From Actinomycetes bacterium (GTDB lineage: Bacteria > Actinomycetota > Actinomycetes > Propionibacteriales > Nocardioidaceae), in the NCBI GenBank assembly GCA_023396115.1, contig JAEWXC010000027.1, positions 1 through 29,262 on the forward strand: DNA of 29,262 nt, read 5' to 3'. This document shows, piece by piece, positions 22,447-29,262 of this stretch. The translations under genes were made by a program, and so were the position numbers. Every line of letters begins with the position of its first letter. Position 1 is the stretch's first letter. Under the pieces are notes generated by a model. The model was not told where the DNA came from, searched no databases, and saw only the letters and a list, made by a program, of their open reading frames with translations.

Positions 22447-22620
22447 CGGGTGGAGGTCATTTCTGTCGTCACCCACGGACGACGCGCTTCCTGCGACGGC
22501 TACCTCGAGGCTGGAGGAATGCGCGTCCGTTTCAGCCATGCGTTCCGCTTCGTCAGCACCCCCAAGACCGCGATGATCGCAGAACTGCGACGCTACTGCA
22601 TCGAGACGCAGGTTGACTGA
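22447..22620 (+). pseudogene. Remnant of an NTF2-like (SnoaL-type) protein
   Basis: The frame ending TGA at 22618-22620 contains VISVVTHGRRASCDGYLEAG, RVRFSHAFRF and AELRRYCIE, which resembles the last three strands of SnoaL/NTF2-like cone-fold proteins. No proper start precedes it; a frameshift or junction separates it from the GyrI-like remnant just upstream. Confidence 0.45.
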
Positions 22621-22972
22621 GGCCTGTGCGGACAGCACGAACGACCCTTAAGCCCGTAATCTGGGAACCGCAGAAACTACCCGATCGAAACGCAACTACT
22701 TTGCCGGCCCTACGGGGTTGGCTCGCGGTCGTCGTCCTTGGCCGCGACCGTGCGCAGGAGGTGCTTGTAGCCATCCCTCGCGATCATCACGCGCATCGAA
22801 ACCGTCACGACGCTACTGTCTTCGACGATCAGGGGAGCGGGGACTGATCGCGGACGCGCTGTCCACTTTGGTTAAAAGATTGCGCCGCTGTAGACGACCG
22901 CCATCTAGATGCCGACGATGACCATGCTCTCGAGTGCGCCACTACCCACCATTAGTGTGGTCAGGGTCGGCT
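22621..22972. other. Decayed region with a relaxase stub, otherwise no gene
   Basis: Besides the TraA remnant at 22710-22808, no intact gene is seen. Short minus-strand bits near 22870-22935 (for example MVIVGI then stop) look like ends of unrelated genes but are too short to name. Confidence 0.4.
22710..22808 (-). pseudogene. N-terminal stub of a third TraA relaxase
   Basis: From GTG 22808 the minus strand encodes MTVSMRVMIARDGYKHLL then RTVAAKDDDREPTP and TAG (32 codons). The first part is the canonical N-terminus of actinobacterial TraA and aligns directly with the start of the split relaxase at 18334 (MTISIRVMTAGDGYRYLL). The sequence then departs from the family before the catalytic tyrosines. 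It is a relic of another mobile element backbone. Confidence 0.75.
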
Positions 22973-23650
22973 TCAGGTGATGAGTCCATGTCGGTAGGCG
23001 GTGATGGCGGCGTGGACACGGTTGTCGATGCCGAGGGTGTTGAAGAGCTGGGAGACGTATTGCTTGACGGTGCCTTCGGACAGATGCATGGCCCTGCCGA
23101 TCTGGGCGTTGGAGAGTCCGCGAGCGATGTGGGTGAGGAGCTCGATCTGGCGCTCGGTGAGCAGGGCAGTGAGTTCGTCTCGCGCGGTTCGGGTGCGGTG
23201 GCCCGCTCGTTGCTCGGCGGCGAGCCAGCGGGCGACTCGAGGGGAGAACGCGCCTCCGCCGTGCGCGAGGGCCCTGACGCCGGCAATGAGTTGCTGAGGT
23301 TCGTCGGACTTGAGGAGGAAACCGAGGGCGCCGGCGTTGATCGCATCGGCGATGAGATGGTCGTCGGAAAAGGTGGTGAGCATGGCGATCGGAAGCTCGG
23401 GCAGTCGGTGCCGGATCTCACGGAGAGCTCCGATGCCGTCGAGTCGTGGCATCTGGATATCCAGCAGTGCGACGTCAACGCGGTGTGTTGCCGCGGCGTC
23501 GACGGCCTCGTGGCCGTTGCTGGCGAGGGCGGTGATGTCAAGGTCAGTGGCGGAGGCGAGAATAGCGGCGACGCCGGTGCGGACGAGCTGGTCGTCATCC
23601 GCGATCAGGACACGGATCGGCGGGGTGTCGGTGCGATCCTCCGGGGTCAT
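22973..23650 (-). CDS. NarL/LuxR-family response regulator
   Basis: 225 residues. The receiver domain (about 12-130) has the acidic cluster DDD (18-20), the phospho-acceptor Asp64 (VDVALLDIQMPRLDG) and a conserved Lys (FLLKSDEPQ). The LuxR HTH (about 158-218) has LLTERQIELLTHIARGLSNA and EGTVKQYVSQLFNTLGI. It controls transcription after phosphorylation by a histidine kinase. No kinase is present; the gene that should encode it upstream appears replaced by the truncated MFS gene, whose TGA overlaps this ATG (ATGA at 23650). Expression would therefore follow the MFS promoter and attenuator. It looks intact but orphaned. Confidence 0.9.
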   Translation of the reverse strand: MTPEDRTDTPPIRVLIADDDQLVRTGVAAILASATDLDITALASNGHEAVDAAATHRVDVALLDIQMPRLDGIGALREIRHRLPELPIAMLTTFSDDHLIADAINAGALGFLLKSDEPQQLIAGVRALAHGGGAFSPRVARWLAAEQRAGHRTRTARDELTALLTERQIELLTHIARGLSNAQIGRAMHLSEGTVKQYVSQLFNTLGIDNRVHAAITAYRHGLIT

Positions 23651-24246
23651 GGCGCGGGAGCCGTTCCGATCCTGCTGACCTGGTCGGAGGCGAAGCAGAC
23701 GACGTGGACGTCGACTCGTTCGAAGAAGCTGATTTCCGCCTCGTAATAGTGACAGGTCTCGTCGGGGCGAGGCGGGAACTCATCGCGTGGAGGATCGAGC
23801 ATCTCCAGGGCGGCCACCGCGTCCTGTCCGGCGACTCGAGGGGCAATGGCAGTCTGTGTGGTCTCGGTGACGACCGTAGTGGTGCCGACTAACCCAGCGA
23901 CCAGGTACAAGTGGACCATGGTCAGCGAGTCCAGTGCCAGGGCAGTGATCACCGTCGCCAGCAGCATTGCTCGGACCAGGCCAGAGCCAGCGAGCAGCCG
24001 CACCGTGGGCGAGCGGTCGACCAGGACCCCAATCGGGATCCCCAGCACGAGGAATGCCAGTGTTCCGATGGCGTTGAGCAAACCCATCTGCGCAGCACTG
24101 GCTCCAAGAACCAGTACCGCCAAGACATCAGTTACGAAGTCGACACCCCGACGCCCAGCGGCATCCAAGGCATTGGACAATAGCAATGGCCACCTGGGCC
24201 GTGGTAGCGAGGATCGCAGAGAAGAAGAGGAATCGGTAGAAGACAT
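23647..24246 (-). pseudogene. Truncated MFS pump (DHA3/Mef-like) with foreign C-terminal tail
   Basis: 199 codons. Residues 1 to about 147 are the first five or so membrane segments of an MFS exporter of the DHA3 type (LLLSNALDAAGRRGVDFVTD, motif A-like GIPIGVLVDRSPTVRLLAG), the group that includes macrolide pumps. After QDAVAALEM the sequence changes abruptly to a hydrophilic tail (HYYEAEISFFERVDVHVV) that I do not recognise and that overlaps the response-regulator start by 4 bases, like a native operon gene end. It therefore looks like a fusion of an MFS 5' half with the 3' end of another gene. ATG 24246 has GAGGGAAG upstream. About half of the pump is missing, so transport is unlikely. Confidence 0.7.
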
Positions 24247-24286
24247 GAACTTCCCTCAGGAATGAGCGGGCGAGTGGGCAGAACAA

Positions 24287-24315
24287 AGGACCGCGCGACG
24301 TTCCAGCGCGGTCCT
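24287..24315 (-). terminator. Attenuator hairpin upstream of the MFS gene
   Basis: AGGACCGCGC and GCGCGGTCCT (24287-24296 and 24306-24315) form a perfect 10-bp GC-rich stem with a 9-nt loop. On the minus strand it is followed by TTTGTT, so it resembles an intrinsic terminator. It lies between a 9-codon leader ORF and the MFS start, the position of a transcription attenuator. Confidence 0.65.
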
Positions 24316-24327
24316 GTTACTCGCCAC

Positions 24328-24357
24328 TTACAGGCTGGCCCGAGCCCTGAAGAACAT
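24328..24357 (-). CDS. Leader peptide MFFRARASL
   Basis: A nine-codon minus-strand ORF, ATG 24357 to TAA 24328. A good Shine-Dalgarno sequence (AGGAAGG) lies 8 nt upstream, and a TAGACT -10-like box is about 60 nt upstream. It contains Arg-Ala-Arg, a +X+ sequence of the type that stalls ribosomes carrying macrolides. It precedes the hairpin at 24287-24315, 111 bp upstream of the MFS start. A regulatory leader is inferred. Confidence 0.6.
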   Translation of the reverse strand: MFFRARASL

Positions 24358-24833
24358 GTCCCAACCTTCCTGGATGGATCGACCAGGAGCGTGGACAACC
24401 GTCCCCGCTCAGTGCTGAGTCTAGGCCAGCGCCAGCGCAGACCCTCAGTCGCATCCCCACATGCCGCCGAGCACGCGTCCTCGATTCCCTCCCCCGCGTC
24501 GCTCTGAAGGCCGGAACTGACTGCCCCAGCCCTTCGCGGGGGAACATGCCCGAGCCGGATGCGCAGTGGTGCCGGTGCCGCGCTGCGTTCTCCGACAGAT
24601 GAAGCAGCACGGTCCCGCTGCGCGCCCCTGGCCGAGCAGATCGGCGCACGCGCCATGGTGCCCGCGATCGGCGTTGCTGCCAAGGCCGTGACCACGCTCG
24701 CGATGTCAGGCCCCTCGGCTGAACCACAGCCTGACTCAGCTCGTATACGCCCAACCTTGATACGCAGGGTTACCAGTAGTCTGGGTGGCGCACCGGGAGC
24801 ACCGCTCCTGAGATGCCTGACCCACTTCCCCGC
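24358..24833. other. Region without a recognisable gene
   Basis: Apart from the putative promoter of the leader peptide near 24415-24425 I see no gene. Long open frames exist on both strands but none has family features or a start signal. This is the likely transition from the accessory region to ordinary chromosome, perhaps with decayed sequence. Confidence 0.4.
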
Positions 24834-25634
24834 TCACCCCGAGAGGCGGCCGAACCGTGCCAGGCAGTGCCACACCTGTTTGACCGCCTGGGGCGGGTGC
24901 GCACCCGAGTCGCCGAGCAGCCGCGGCGTCAGATTGTCACCGAGCTGACGAGCCAGGTCGACGATGTGCGTCCCGCGGTACTGCGGATCGAAGTCGTCCG
25001 GCGAGGCTCGGAACCCCGGGTGGTACTCGATCCGACAACCCGACCGCTGGGCCGCCTCCTCGACGTCGGTGCCGATGAACGACGGGTCCAGCACCAGTGC
25101 GTCCACGTCGGCCCCGAGGCTGACCCCACCGTGCACGTGCGCCTCCACGCAGTCGTCCAGGTCGTCGAGACCGGCCTCGTCGGCCATCTCGCACAGGTGC
25201 GGCAGCAATGACGCGTCTCCCACGTCGACCGGTTCGTGGACCGAGTCGGGGAAGCAGAACGTGGAGCGGGACAGCACCTCCGGGCGCAGCCGCACGTACG
25301 AGGAGCCGAACCGGATGGCCCCACCGAACTGGTCGGCCCGCCGGTTCCAGGCACCGTAGACGGGACGTTCCGTGGGCGGCGCCCCGTCGTAGCGCCCGGA
25401 GAACAGGCGACTCTCCCACCGAAACCGGTCGCCGCCGGGGAACGCAGTGAGTCCCCCGTTCGAGATCCCGGTGGCGAACTGCGAGCGGTAGTACCCCTCC
25501 CGGGCCAGGGAGTCGATGACCTGCCCGGAGCCGTGCGGCCAGTTGGGATGGAACTGCAGGGTCACCGCCGCGACCCGAGCGGTTGGCCCGGGGTCCCCTG
25601 TCCCCCGGGACTCCGGAGCAGGTGTGCGGCCCAT
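24834..25634 (-). CDS. DUF3626 family protein
   Basis: 266 residues. The pattern VTLQFHPNW, REGYYRSQFATGISNGGLTA, FPGGDRFRWESRLF, RPVYGAWN, GGAIRFGSSYVRL and STFCFPDS is what I know as the DUF3626 family, a cytosolic protein family of unknown function. EAHVHGGVSL and GCRIEYHPGF near the C-terminus also fit. ATG 25634 is preceded by TAGCAT and 6 nt, a leaderless start. It stands alone, divergent from the next gene. The family call is from memory; no biochemical function is claimed. Confidence 0.75.
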   Translation of the reverse strand: MGRTPAPESRGTGDPGPTARVAAVTLQFHPNWPHGSGQVIDSLAREGYYRSQFATGISNGGLTAFPGGDRFRWESRLFSGRYDGAPPTERPVYGAWNRRADQFGGAIRFGSSYVRLRPEVLSRSTFCFPDSVHEPVDVGDASLLPHLCEMADEAGLDDLDDCVEAHVHGGVSLGADVDALVLDPSFIGTDVEEAAQRSGCRIEYHPGFRASPDDFDPQYRGTHIVDLARQLGDNLTPRLLGDSGAHPPQAVKQVWHCLARFGRLSG

Positions 25635-25646
25635 GGGGGCATGCTA
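25635..25646 (-). promoter_or_regulatory. Leaderless -10 of the DUF3626 gene
   Basis: TAGCAT (minus, 25646-25641) is followed by 6 nt and ATG 25634. The -35 is not clear. Confidence 0.45.
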
Positions 25647-25725
25647 CGAACACCCACCCGTCGGTGCCGTGCTCGCGGCACAGGTGTGTCTGGTCGCGCT
25701 GCCCGGATCGGGCGAGGATGGTGCT

Positions 25726-26301
25726 GTGGCGCGGGAGGAGACCGTGACGTTCGGGCGGAGCAGCAGGTGGCAGGAGTCTGCTCGCGCCCGGTGGCTGACC
25801 GGCGCGATCGCCCTGGCGTGTGGGATCGCGATCGGAGCGGGCATCACGCTGTGGCGGCAGGACGCGCCCGACCCGCCTCTCCCCGCGACGCCCCGGCCAA
25901 GCGTCCACCTCGTGATCACCGGACTCGCTGAGCGCCCGGTGTCCATTGACGGGTCGACGTCGGGACTGTGGCTGGACGCCCTGCTGATCCACGTCGAGGG
26001 GCACGGTCCGGCCACGGTGACGAGCATCGGTCGCCCCGGCGGCGCCCTCGACATCCGGGTGCCGGACCTGCCGACCTCGCTGTCTGACGGAGGCGCGGTC
26101 GAGCGCGTCCAGCTGCGCCTCACAGCGAGGGACTGCCGCCTGGCGACGATGTGGACACCCAGCGCCCGTCCCTTCACCCTCACCTGGCACGGAGCCGACG
26201 GAACCCAGCACACCCGCCCCAGTGGCGAGCACAGTCCCGCGATGGCACTGGCATGGATGCGCCACATGGATGCCGTGTGTGCCCGGGCCGGCGACGAGTG
26301 A
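25726..26301 (+). CDS. Membrane-anchored protein of unknown function
   Basis: 191 residues from GTG 25726, chosen for GAGG at 8 nt spacing; the open frame extends further upstream but into the divergent gene. One transmembrane segment (about residues 25-45, WLTGAIALACGIAIGAGITLW) follows a short basic N-terminus, so the rest (about 50-191) should lie outside the membrane. The outer part is beta-rich (VHLVITGLAERPVSIDG, VERVQLRLTARDCR) with two Cys that may form a disulfide. No family is recognised. It is 89 bp before a lipoprotein gene on the same strand. Confidence 0.75.
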   Translation: MAREETVTFGRSSRWQESARARWLTGAIALACGIAIGAGITLWRQDAPDPPLPATPRPSVHLVITGLAERPVSIDGSTSGLWLDALLIHVEGHGPATVTSIGRPGGALDIRVPDLPTSLSDGGAVERVQLRLTARDCRLATMWTPSARPFTLTWHGADGTQHTRPSGEHSPAMALAWMRHMDAVCARAGDE

Positions 26302-26390
26302 GCCACGACGTCGCTGCGGGGCGGACGACTTCACCCCGAACTCCAGCGTGCCCGCACACCCGACCGCGGACCACCCCGCACAATGGCCCG

Positions 26391-27425
26391 GTGAGAAGGC
26401 TCCGCACCCTTGTTCCCGTCCTCGTCGGCGTCCTGCTGCTGACCGGCTGCTGGAGCGGCACCGACGAAGGTGCCCTGGCGCGTGACCGCTTCGCCGAGCG
26501 CCTGACCGGCCTTGACGGGGTGGCCGAGGCGCGGGTGGACCGGGCGGCGTTCGACACCGACTACTGGGGCGAGCGGATCGTCGTCGACCTGGTCCCCGGG
26601 GTCCGCGAGGCGGAGGTGCGTGCGGTGCTCGACGCGCTGGTGGAGCACCGACTGCGCTCCAACGGTCCCCAGGACGTGTGGGTGACGATCGACGCCGGGA
26701 CCACCGACTCGCCCGTCGACCTCTTCGGAGCCGACGCGCCCCCGATGGCGGTTCCGGGGGGCGACTTCGCCGAGAACGCCACGGTCGCGAACCGGTTAGT
26801 CACCCTGGTCGACAGGTTCCCCGATGCGCACGTCTCCGTCACCCCCACGGACTGGACGGTCGTCGCCGCCGGGCCCGGCACGGACCCGCGTCCGGTGATG
26901 CGCCACCTGCTGCGTGGTGTCCGTGGCGACGCCGATCTCCGGGGCGACCAGGTGGTCAACCTGCTCGCGGAGGCGGGCCACGGGGAGACCGAGCGGAGCC
27001 TGCAGCTGAGCGTGGAGGAGGGCATCACCCCGGACCTGCTGCGGCAGTGGCGCCACCTGGCACCGCACCTGGAGGGTCCCGTCTTCCGCACCGCGTGGGT
27101 CACGTCCGAATGGATCCGGCTCGGGTTGGTCACCGATCCCCCGGTGACACCGCGGGAGTTCACCACCGACCGGTTCGGGGAGCCGGTGTGGTCGCTCCTG
27201 CGCCCGTCGTTGCGCGTGTTCGCCACCATGCCCACCCGCGCCGAGTTCACCGCCATCCACCACTGGCGGCTCGAACCCGGCACCTCGCCCGCCGCCGGAG
27301 GCGGTCTGGAGGACCGGTTCCTGGACATCCGTGCCAACAGGCGCCCGTCGGACGACCGGCACGGCCGGACCTGGAACGCCGAGGCAGGCCGCTACCTGCG
27401 CGACCTGCCCGCGACCCGGGACTGA
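26391..27425 (+). CDS. Lipoprotein of unknown function
   Basis: 344 residues from GTG 26391. A short basic start is followed by a hydrophobic stretch and the lipobox LLLTGC (cleavage before Cys near residue 19), so it is exported and lipid-anchored. The rest is acidic and shows a loose repeat of RLVTLVDRFPDAHVSVTP-like segments, but no family is recognised. CACAAT with 6 nt before GTG suggests a leaderless message; the upstream ATG frame lies within another gene. It converges with the SRPBCC gene, leaving only 9 bp between the two stops. Confidence 0.8.
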   Translation: MRRLRTLVPVLVGVLLLTGCWSGTDEGALARDRFAERLTGLDGVAEARVDRAAFDTDYWGERIVVDLVPGVREAEVRAVLDALVEHRLRSNGPQDVWVTIDAGTTDSPVDLFGADAPPMAVPGGDFAENATVANRLVTLVDRFPDAHVSVTPTDWTVVAAGPGTDPRPVMRHLLRGVRGDADLRGDQVVNLLAEAGHGETERSLQLSVEEGITPDLLRQWRHLAPHLEGPVFRTAWVTSEWIRLGLVTDPPVTPREFTTDRFGEPVWSLLRPSLRVFATMPTRAEFTAIHHWRLEPGTSPAAGGGLEDRFLDIRANRRPSDDRHGRTWNAEAGRYLRDLPATRD

Positions 27426-27434
27426 TCCCTCCCC

Positions 27435-27914
27435 TCAGCCGGCGAGCAGCCGGTCCAGCGCCGCGTACCCCTCGTGGACGCCGGTCTCCACACCACTGTG
27501 CAGCCACCCGTCCCGGCCCTCGAAGGAGTCGACCAGGGACTGGGCGTGCAACCGGGTCCAGCCGTCGCCGAGGTCCTCGAAGCGCAGCGTCTCCAGCGAG
27601 ACGCTCTCGGGCATGCCCTCCCAGGTGAAGGTCTGCACGATCCGGGTCGGGCTGACCTCGTGGAAGCAGCCGTGGAACCCGTACTCCTCCTCCCCCCGGA
27701 CGTTGAGGAACCGCCAGGAGCCGCCGGTGCGCGCGTCCCAGTGGTCGATGCGGGTGCCCACCGACTCCGGCCCCACCCACGTCGCGTAGACGTCCGGGTC
27801 GGTGTGGGCGCGGAACAACTGCTCAGGAGTCGCCCGGAAGTCCCGGGTGATGCGGATCAACGGGACCTCGGCGTCGGCCTCGATCCGTGCGGTCGTCAGG
27901 TGTTCGGTGCTCAT
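27435..27914 (-). CDS. SRPBCC / AHSA1-domain protein
   Basis: 159 residues of the START-like SRPBCC superfamily, AHSA1 type: ITRDFRATPEQLFRAHTDPD, YATWVGPES, GGSWRFLNVRGEEEYGFHG, FTWEGMPES and the C-terminal helix. These small cytosolic proteins bind hydrophobic ligands; the ligand is unknown. Its ATG (27914) overlaps the TGA of the ArsR gene (ATGA), so the two are co-translated. An ArsR-type regulator with an SRPBCC protein is a common actinobacterial pair in which the ligand-binding protein is controlled by the regulator. Confidence 0.88.
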   Translation of the reverse strand: MSTEHLTTARIEADAEVPLIRITRDFRATPEQLFRAHTDPDVYATWVGPESVGTRIDHWDARTGGSWRFLNVRGEEEYGFHGCFHEVSPTRIVQTFTWEGMPESVSLETLRFEDLGDGWTRLHAQSLVDSFEGRDGWLHSGVETGVHEGYAALDRLLAG

Positions 27915-28258
27915 GTCGTCTCTCCTCCTGTGGTGTCGTGTCGATCCATCCGTGCGAGTGCCTGCTCCAGGCGGGACGCACGCTGCTCCGCGGCGCGTTG
28001 GTGGGTCCCGATCCAGTCGGTGAGCCGGGACAGCGCCTCGGCCTCGAGGTGGGCGGGACGGCGCTGGGCGTCACGGCTGCGCGAGACCAGCCCAGCCTCC
28101 TCGAGCACCTTGAGGTGCTTGCTCACCGCCTGCAACGAGACCTCGTGCGGCGCGGCCAGTTCGTTGACCGTGGCGTCCCCGATCGTGAGTCGGGCCACGA
28201 TGTCGCGTCGGATGGGGTCGGCGAGGGCCGCGAACGCCTTCGACAGCTGATCGACCAT
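27911..28258 (-). CDS. ArsR-family winged-helix regulator
   Basis: 115 residues from ATG 28258; the frame extends to 28345 but would run through the operator and promoter. The winged HTH (about 5-85) has FAALADPIRRDIVARL, VNELAAPHEVSLQAVSKHLKVLEEAGLVSR and RRPAHL. No metal-binding CxC motif is seen, so it is not a classical arsenic sensor. It is the first gene of an operon with the SRPBCC gene and very likely represses itself through the two palindromes at 28294-28357. Confidence 0.9.
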   Translation of the reverse strand: MVDQLSKAFAALADPIRRDIVARLTIGDATVNELAAPHEVSLQAVSKHLKVLEEAGLVSRSRDAQRRPAHLEAEALSRLTDWIGTHQRAAEQRASRLEQALARMDRHDTTGGETT

Positions 28259-28293
28259 CTCCCCCACCCGTTTCACCAGTCCCACCTCCGTGT

Positions 28294-28357
28294 TCAACCA
28301 ATTGGTTGATGAACCCACCGTAGGACCGCGGACCAGCGTTGTCAACCAATCGGTTGA
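28294..28357 (-). promoter_or_regulatory. Promoter and two 16-bp operators of the arsR-SRPBCC operon
   Basis: TCAACCAATTGGTTGA (28294-28309) is a perfect palindrome; TCAACCAATCGGTTGA (28342-28357) is the same with one change. Between them the minus strand has TTGACA (28345-28340), 17 nt, TACGGT (28322-28317), a near-consensus promoter starting at about 28310. One operator overlaps the -35 and the other lies at the start site, so bound repressor would block transcription. Confidence 0.8.
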
Positions 28358-28454
28358 ACAGTGGTCGTGGCGGTGCCCCGGCTCCCTCGTGCGGTTGCTC
28401 GTCGAGCGCCTGCACCCCGGCTGACACGGACGTGGCTGCGTCGGGGGTCCGCAC

Positions 28455-28466
28455 TAGGCTCAGCGC
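28455..28466 (+). promoter_or_regulatory. Leaderless -10 of the helix-hairpin-helix gene
   Basis: TAGGCT (28455-28460), 6 nt, ATG 28467. This is the typical leaderless actinobacterial pattern. Confidence 0.5.
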
Positions 28467-29180
28467 ATGACGACGTCGTTCCCGCACCCGGGCCAGCCGG
28501 TCCGTCCGCCTGCCTGGTTGTGGGCGCTGCCCGTCTTCTCCTGCGGGTTCCTGGCCTTCGTGCCGCCGATCGCGATCGCGGCCCGGGCCCGCACGACCGT
28601 CGCCACGGTGATCGCTCTCGGCTTCACGGCACTGGTCGCGACCGGATTCCTCCTGGTCGGCTCCGAGGCGGACGCGGTGGACACGTGGCGTGGGGACCTC
28701 GGCGCCCTGATCGTGCTGGGGTGCGCGGCCGGGAGCGCCGTCTACAGCGTCACCACCGCGCGTCGGATCGGCTGGGGGGTCACCGCTCCCCCGGCCGTGT
28801 CCCCAGCGCGGGTCGTCGGGCCGCCCCCGACGCTCTACATGAACCCCAACGACGCGGCGATCGCCGACGTGATGCTGACCCGCGCGAAGCGGGCCGAGGC
28901 CCGACGGATGGCGGAGCTCGACCCGTCGCTGGCGCGCGACCTGTGCGTCGGACGCCCGGACCTGCCCCGACGCTTCGACGACGGTGGACTGGTGGACGTC
29001 AACCTGGTGCCGGCCGAGGCCTTCGTCCGGGCCCTGGGTCTGACCCAGCAGCAGGCCGACCACATCCTGTCGGTGCGGTCCCAGCTCGGCGGGTTCAGCC
29101 ACGTGGACGACCTGATGACCCTCGCCGGGCTGGAGCCCGCCCAGTTCGACCGGATCAGCGACCGGCTGATCATCTACTGA
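28467..29180 (+). CDS. Membrane protein with C-terminal helix-hairpin-helix domain
   Basis: 237 residues. Three hydrophobic segments lie in the N-terminal half (about 17-38, 45-65, 78-96), followed by a linker with many charged residues (LTRAKRAEARRMAELDPSLA). The C-terminus (about 175-237) resembles a ComEA-type helix-hairpin-helix: VDVNLVPAEAFVRALGLTQQ, then FSHVDDLMTLAGLEPAQFDR. In ComEA such modules bind DNA, but in this membrane family they may serve in protein contacts. Start ATG 28467 is supported by TAGGCT 6 nt upstream. Function unknown. Confidence 0.8.
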   Translation: MTTSFPHPGQPVRPPAWLWALPVFSCGFLAFVPPIAIAARARTTVATVIALGFTALVATGFLLVGSEADAVDTWRGDLGALIVLGCAAGSAVYSVTTARRIGWGVTAPPAVSPARVVGPPPTLYMNPNDAAIADVMLTRAKRAEARRMAELDPSLARDLCVGRPDLPRRFDDGGLVDVNLVPAEAFVRALGLTQQQADHILSVRSQLGGFSHVDDLMTLAGLEPAQFDRISDRLIIY

Positions 29181-29262
29181 TATGTGGACCACGCCTGTCA
29201 AGGGGCATGGCGAGACGCCGCCGCGGGTGGTTGGCGCGGCGGGGGGGCGGTTGTGGGTGGGG

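Noticed and set aside
24358..24833. tRNA or other RNA gene as an integration site at the right edge
   Set aside because: No cloverleaf-like arms or CCA end could be found by reading either strand.
28071..29201. Minus-strand frame of 376 codons across the ArsR promoter and the HhH gene
   Set aside because: It runs through the operators and opposite a gene with membrane and HhH features; no family features of its own.

Overview
High-GC actinobacterial DNA (Actinomycetota). The signs are strong G/C third-position bias, many probable leaderless starts (TAnnnT, about 6 nt, then ATG or GTG), MobF-type TraA relaxases, an actinobacterial Erm methylase and an IS6100 end. I cannot assign a genus. From about 24.8 kb onward the genes look like ordinary very-high-GC chromosome. 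The rest is a layered accessory/resistance region.

Layout. 1-124 is the end of an IS6100 copy. 125-3175 is a three-gene recombinase module: an active-looking tyrosine recombinase, a small Xre regulator, and a zinc-finger protein with a degenerate recombinase domain. 3697-4644 (minus) is an abortive-infection protein (AbiJ-like N domain plus Abi C-terminal domain). It sits directly behind a TraA relaxase gene that is cut in two: the C-terminal part lies at 4670-5647 and the N-terminal part at 15785-18334. Between them is a complete element of about 10.15 kb, bounded by a shared 10-bp core (TAGCCGAGGT at 5637-5646 and 15786-15795). It carries a large serine recombinase next to one end, its own MobF relaxase, an erm gene with a leader-peptide/attenuator region, a divergent MocR regulator and EamA transporter pair, and two unknown genes. 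It reads as an integrative mobilizable element (IME) that integrated into the helicase region of another element's relaxase gene. Joining the two parts restores a relaxase of about 1171 residues in frame.

Upstream of the split relaxase, an IS3-family element of 1275 bp (18625-19899, 3-bp target duplication AAC) has landed in codons 2-3 of a 44-codon CxxC-type small-protein gene. This separates that gene from a good leaderless promoter (19907-19944). Then come a LuxR-type regulator remnant, a tetR/tetA pair (Tet(33)/Tet(Z) type) with two tandem operators, decayed GyrI-like and NTF2-like genes, and a 32-codon N-terminal remnant of a third TraA. These are followed by a NarL-type response regulator overlapped by a truncated MFS pump gene. 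The pump gene has an upstream 9-codon leader peptide (MFFRARASL) and a strong hairpin, which suggests ribosome-stalling attenuation.

The right end carries a DUF3626 protein, a membrane-anchored protein, a lipoprotein, an ArsR/SRPBCC operon with two 16-bp operators, and a membrane protein with a C-terminal helix-hairpin-helix. Together the window shows macrolide and tetracycline resistance assembled with three generations of relaxase genes, one intact, one split by the IME and one reduced to a stub.
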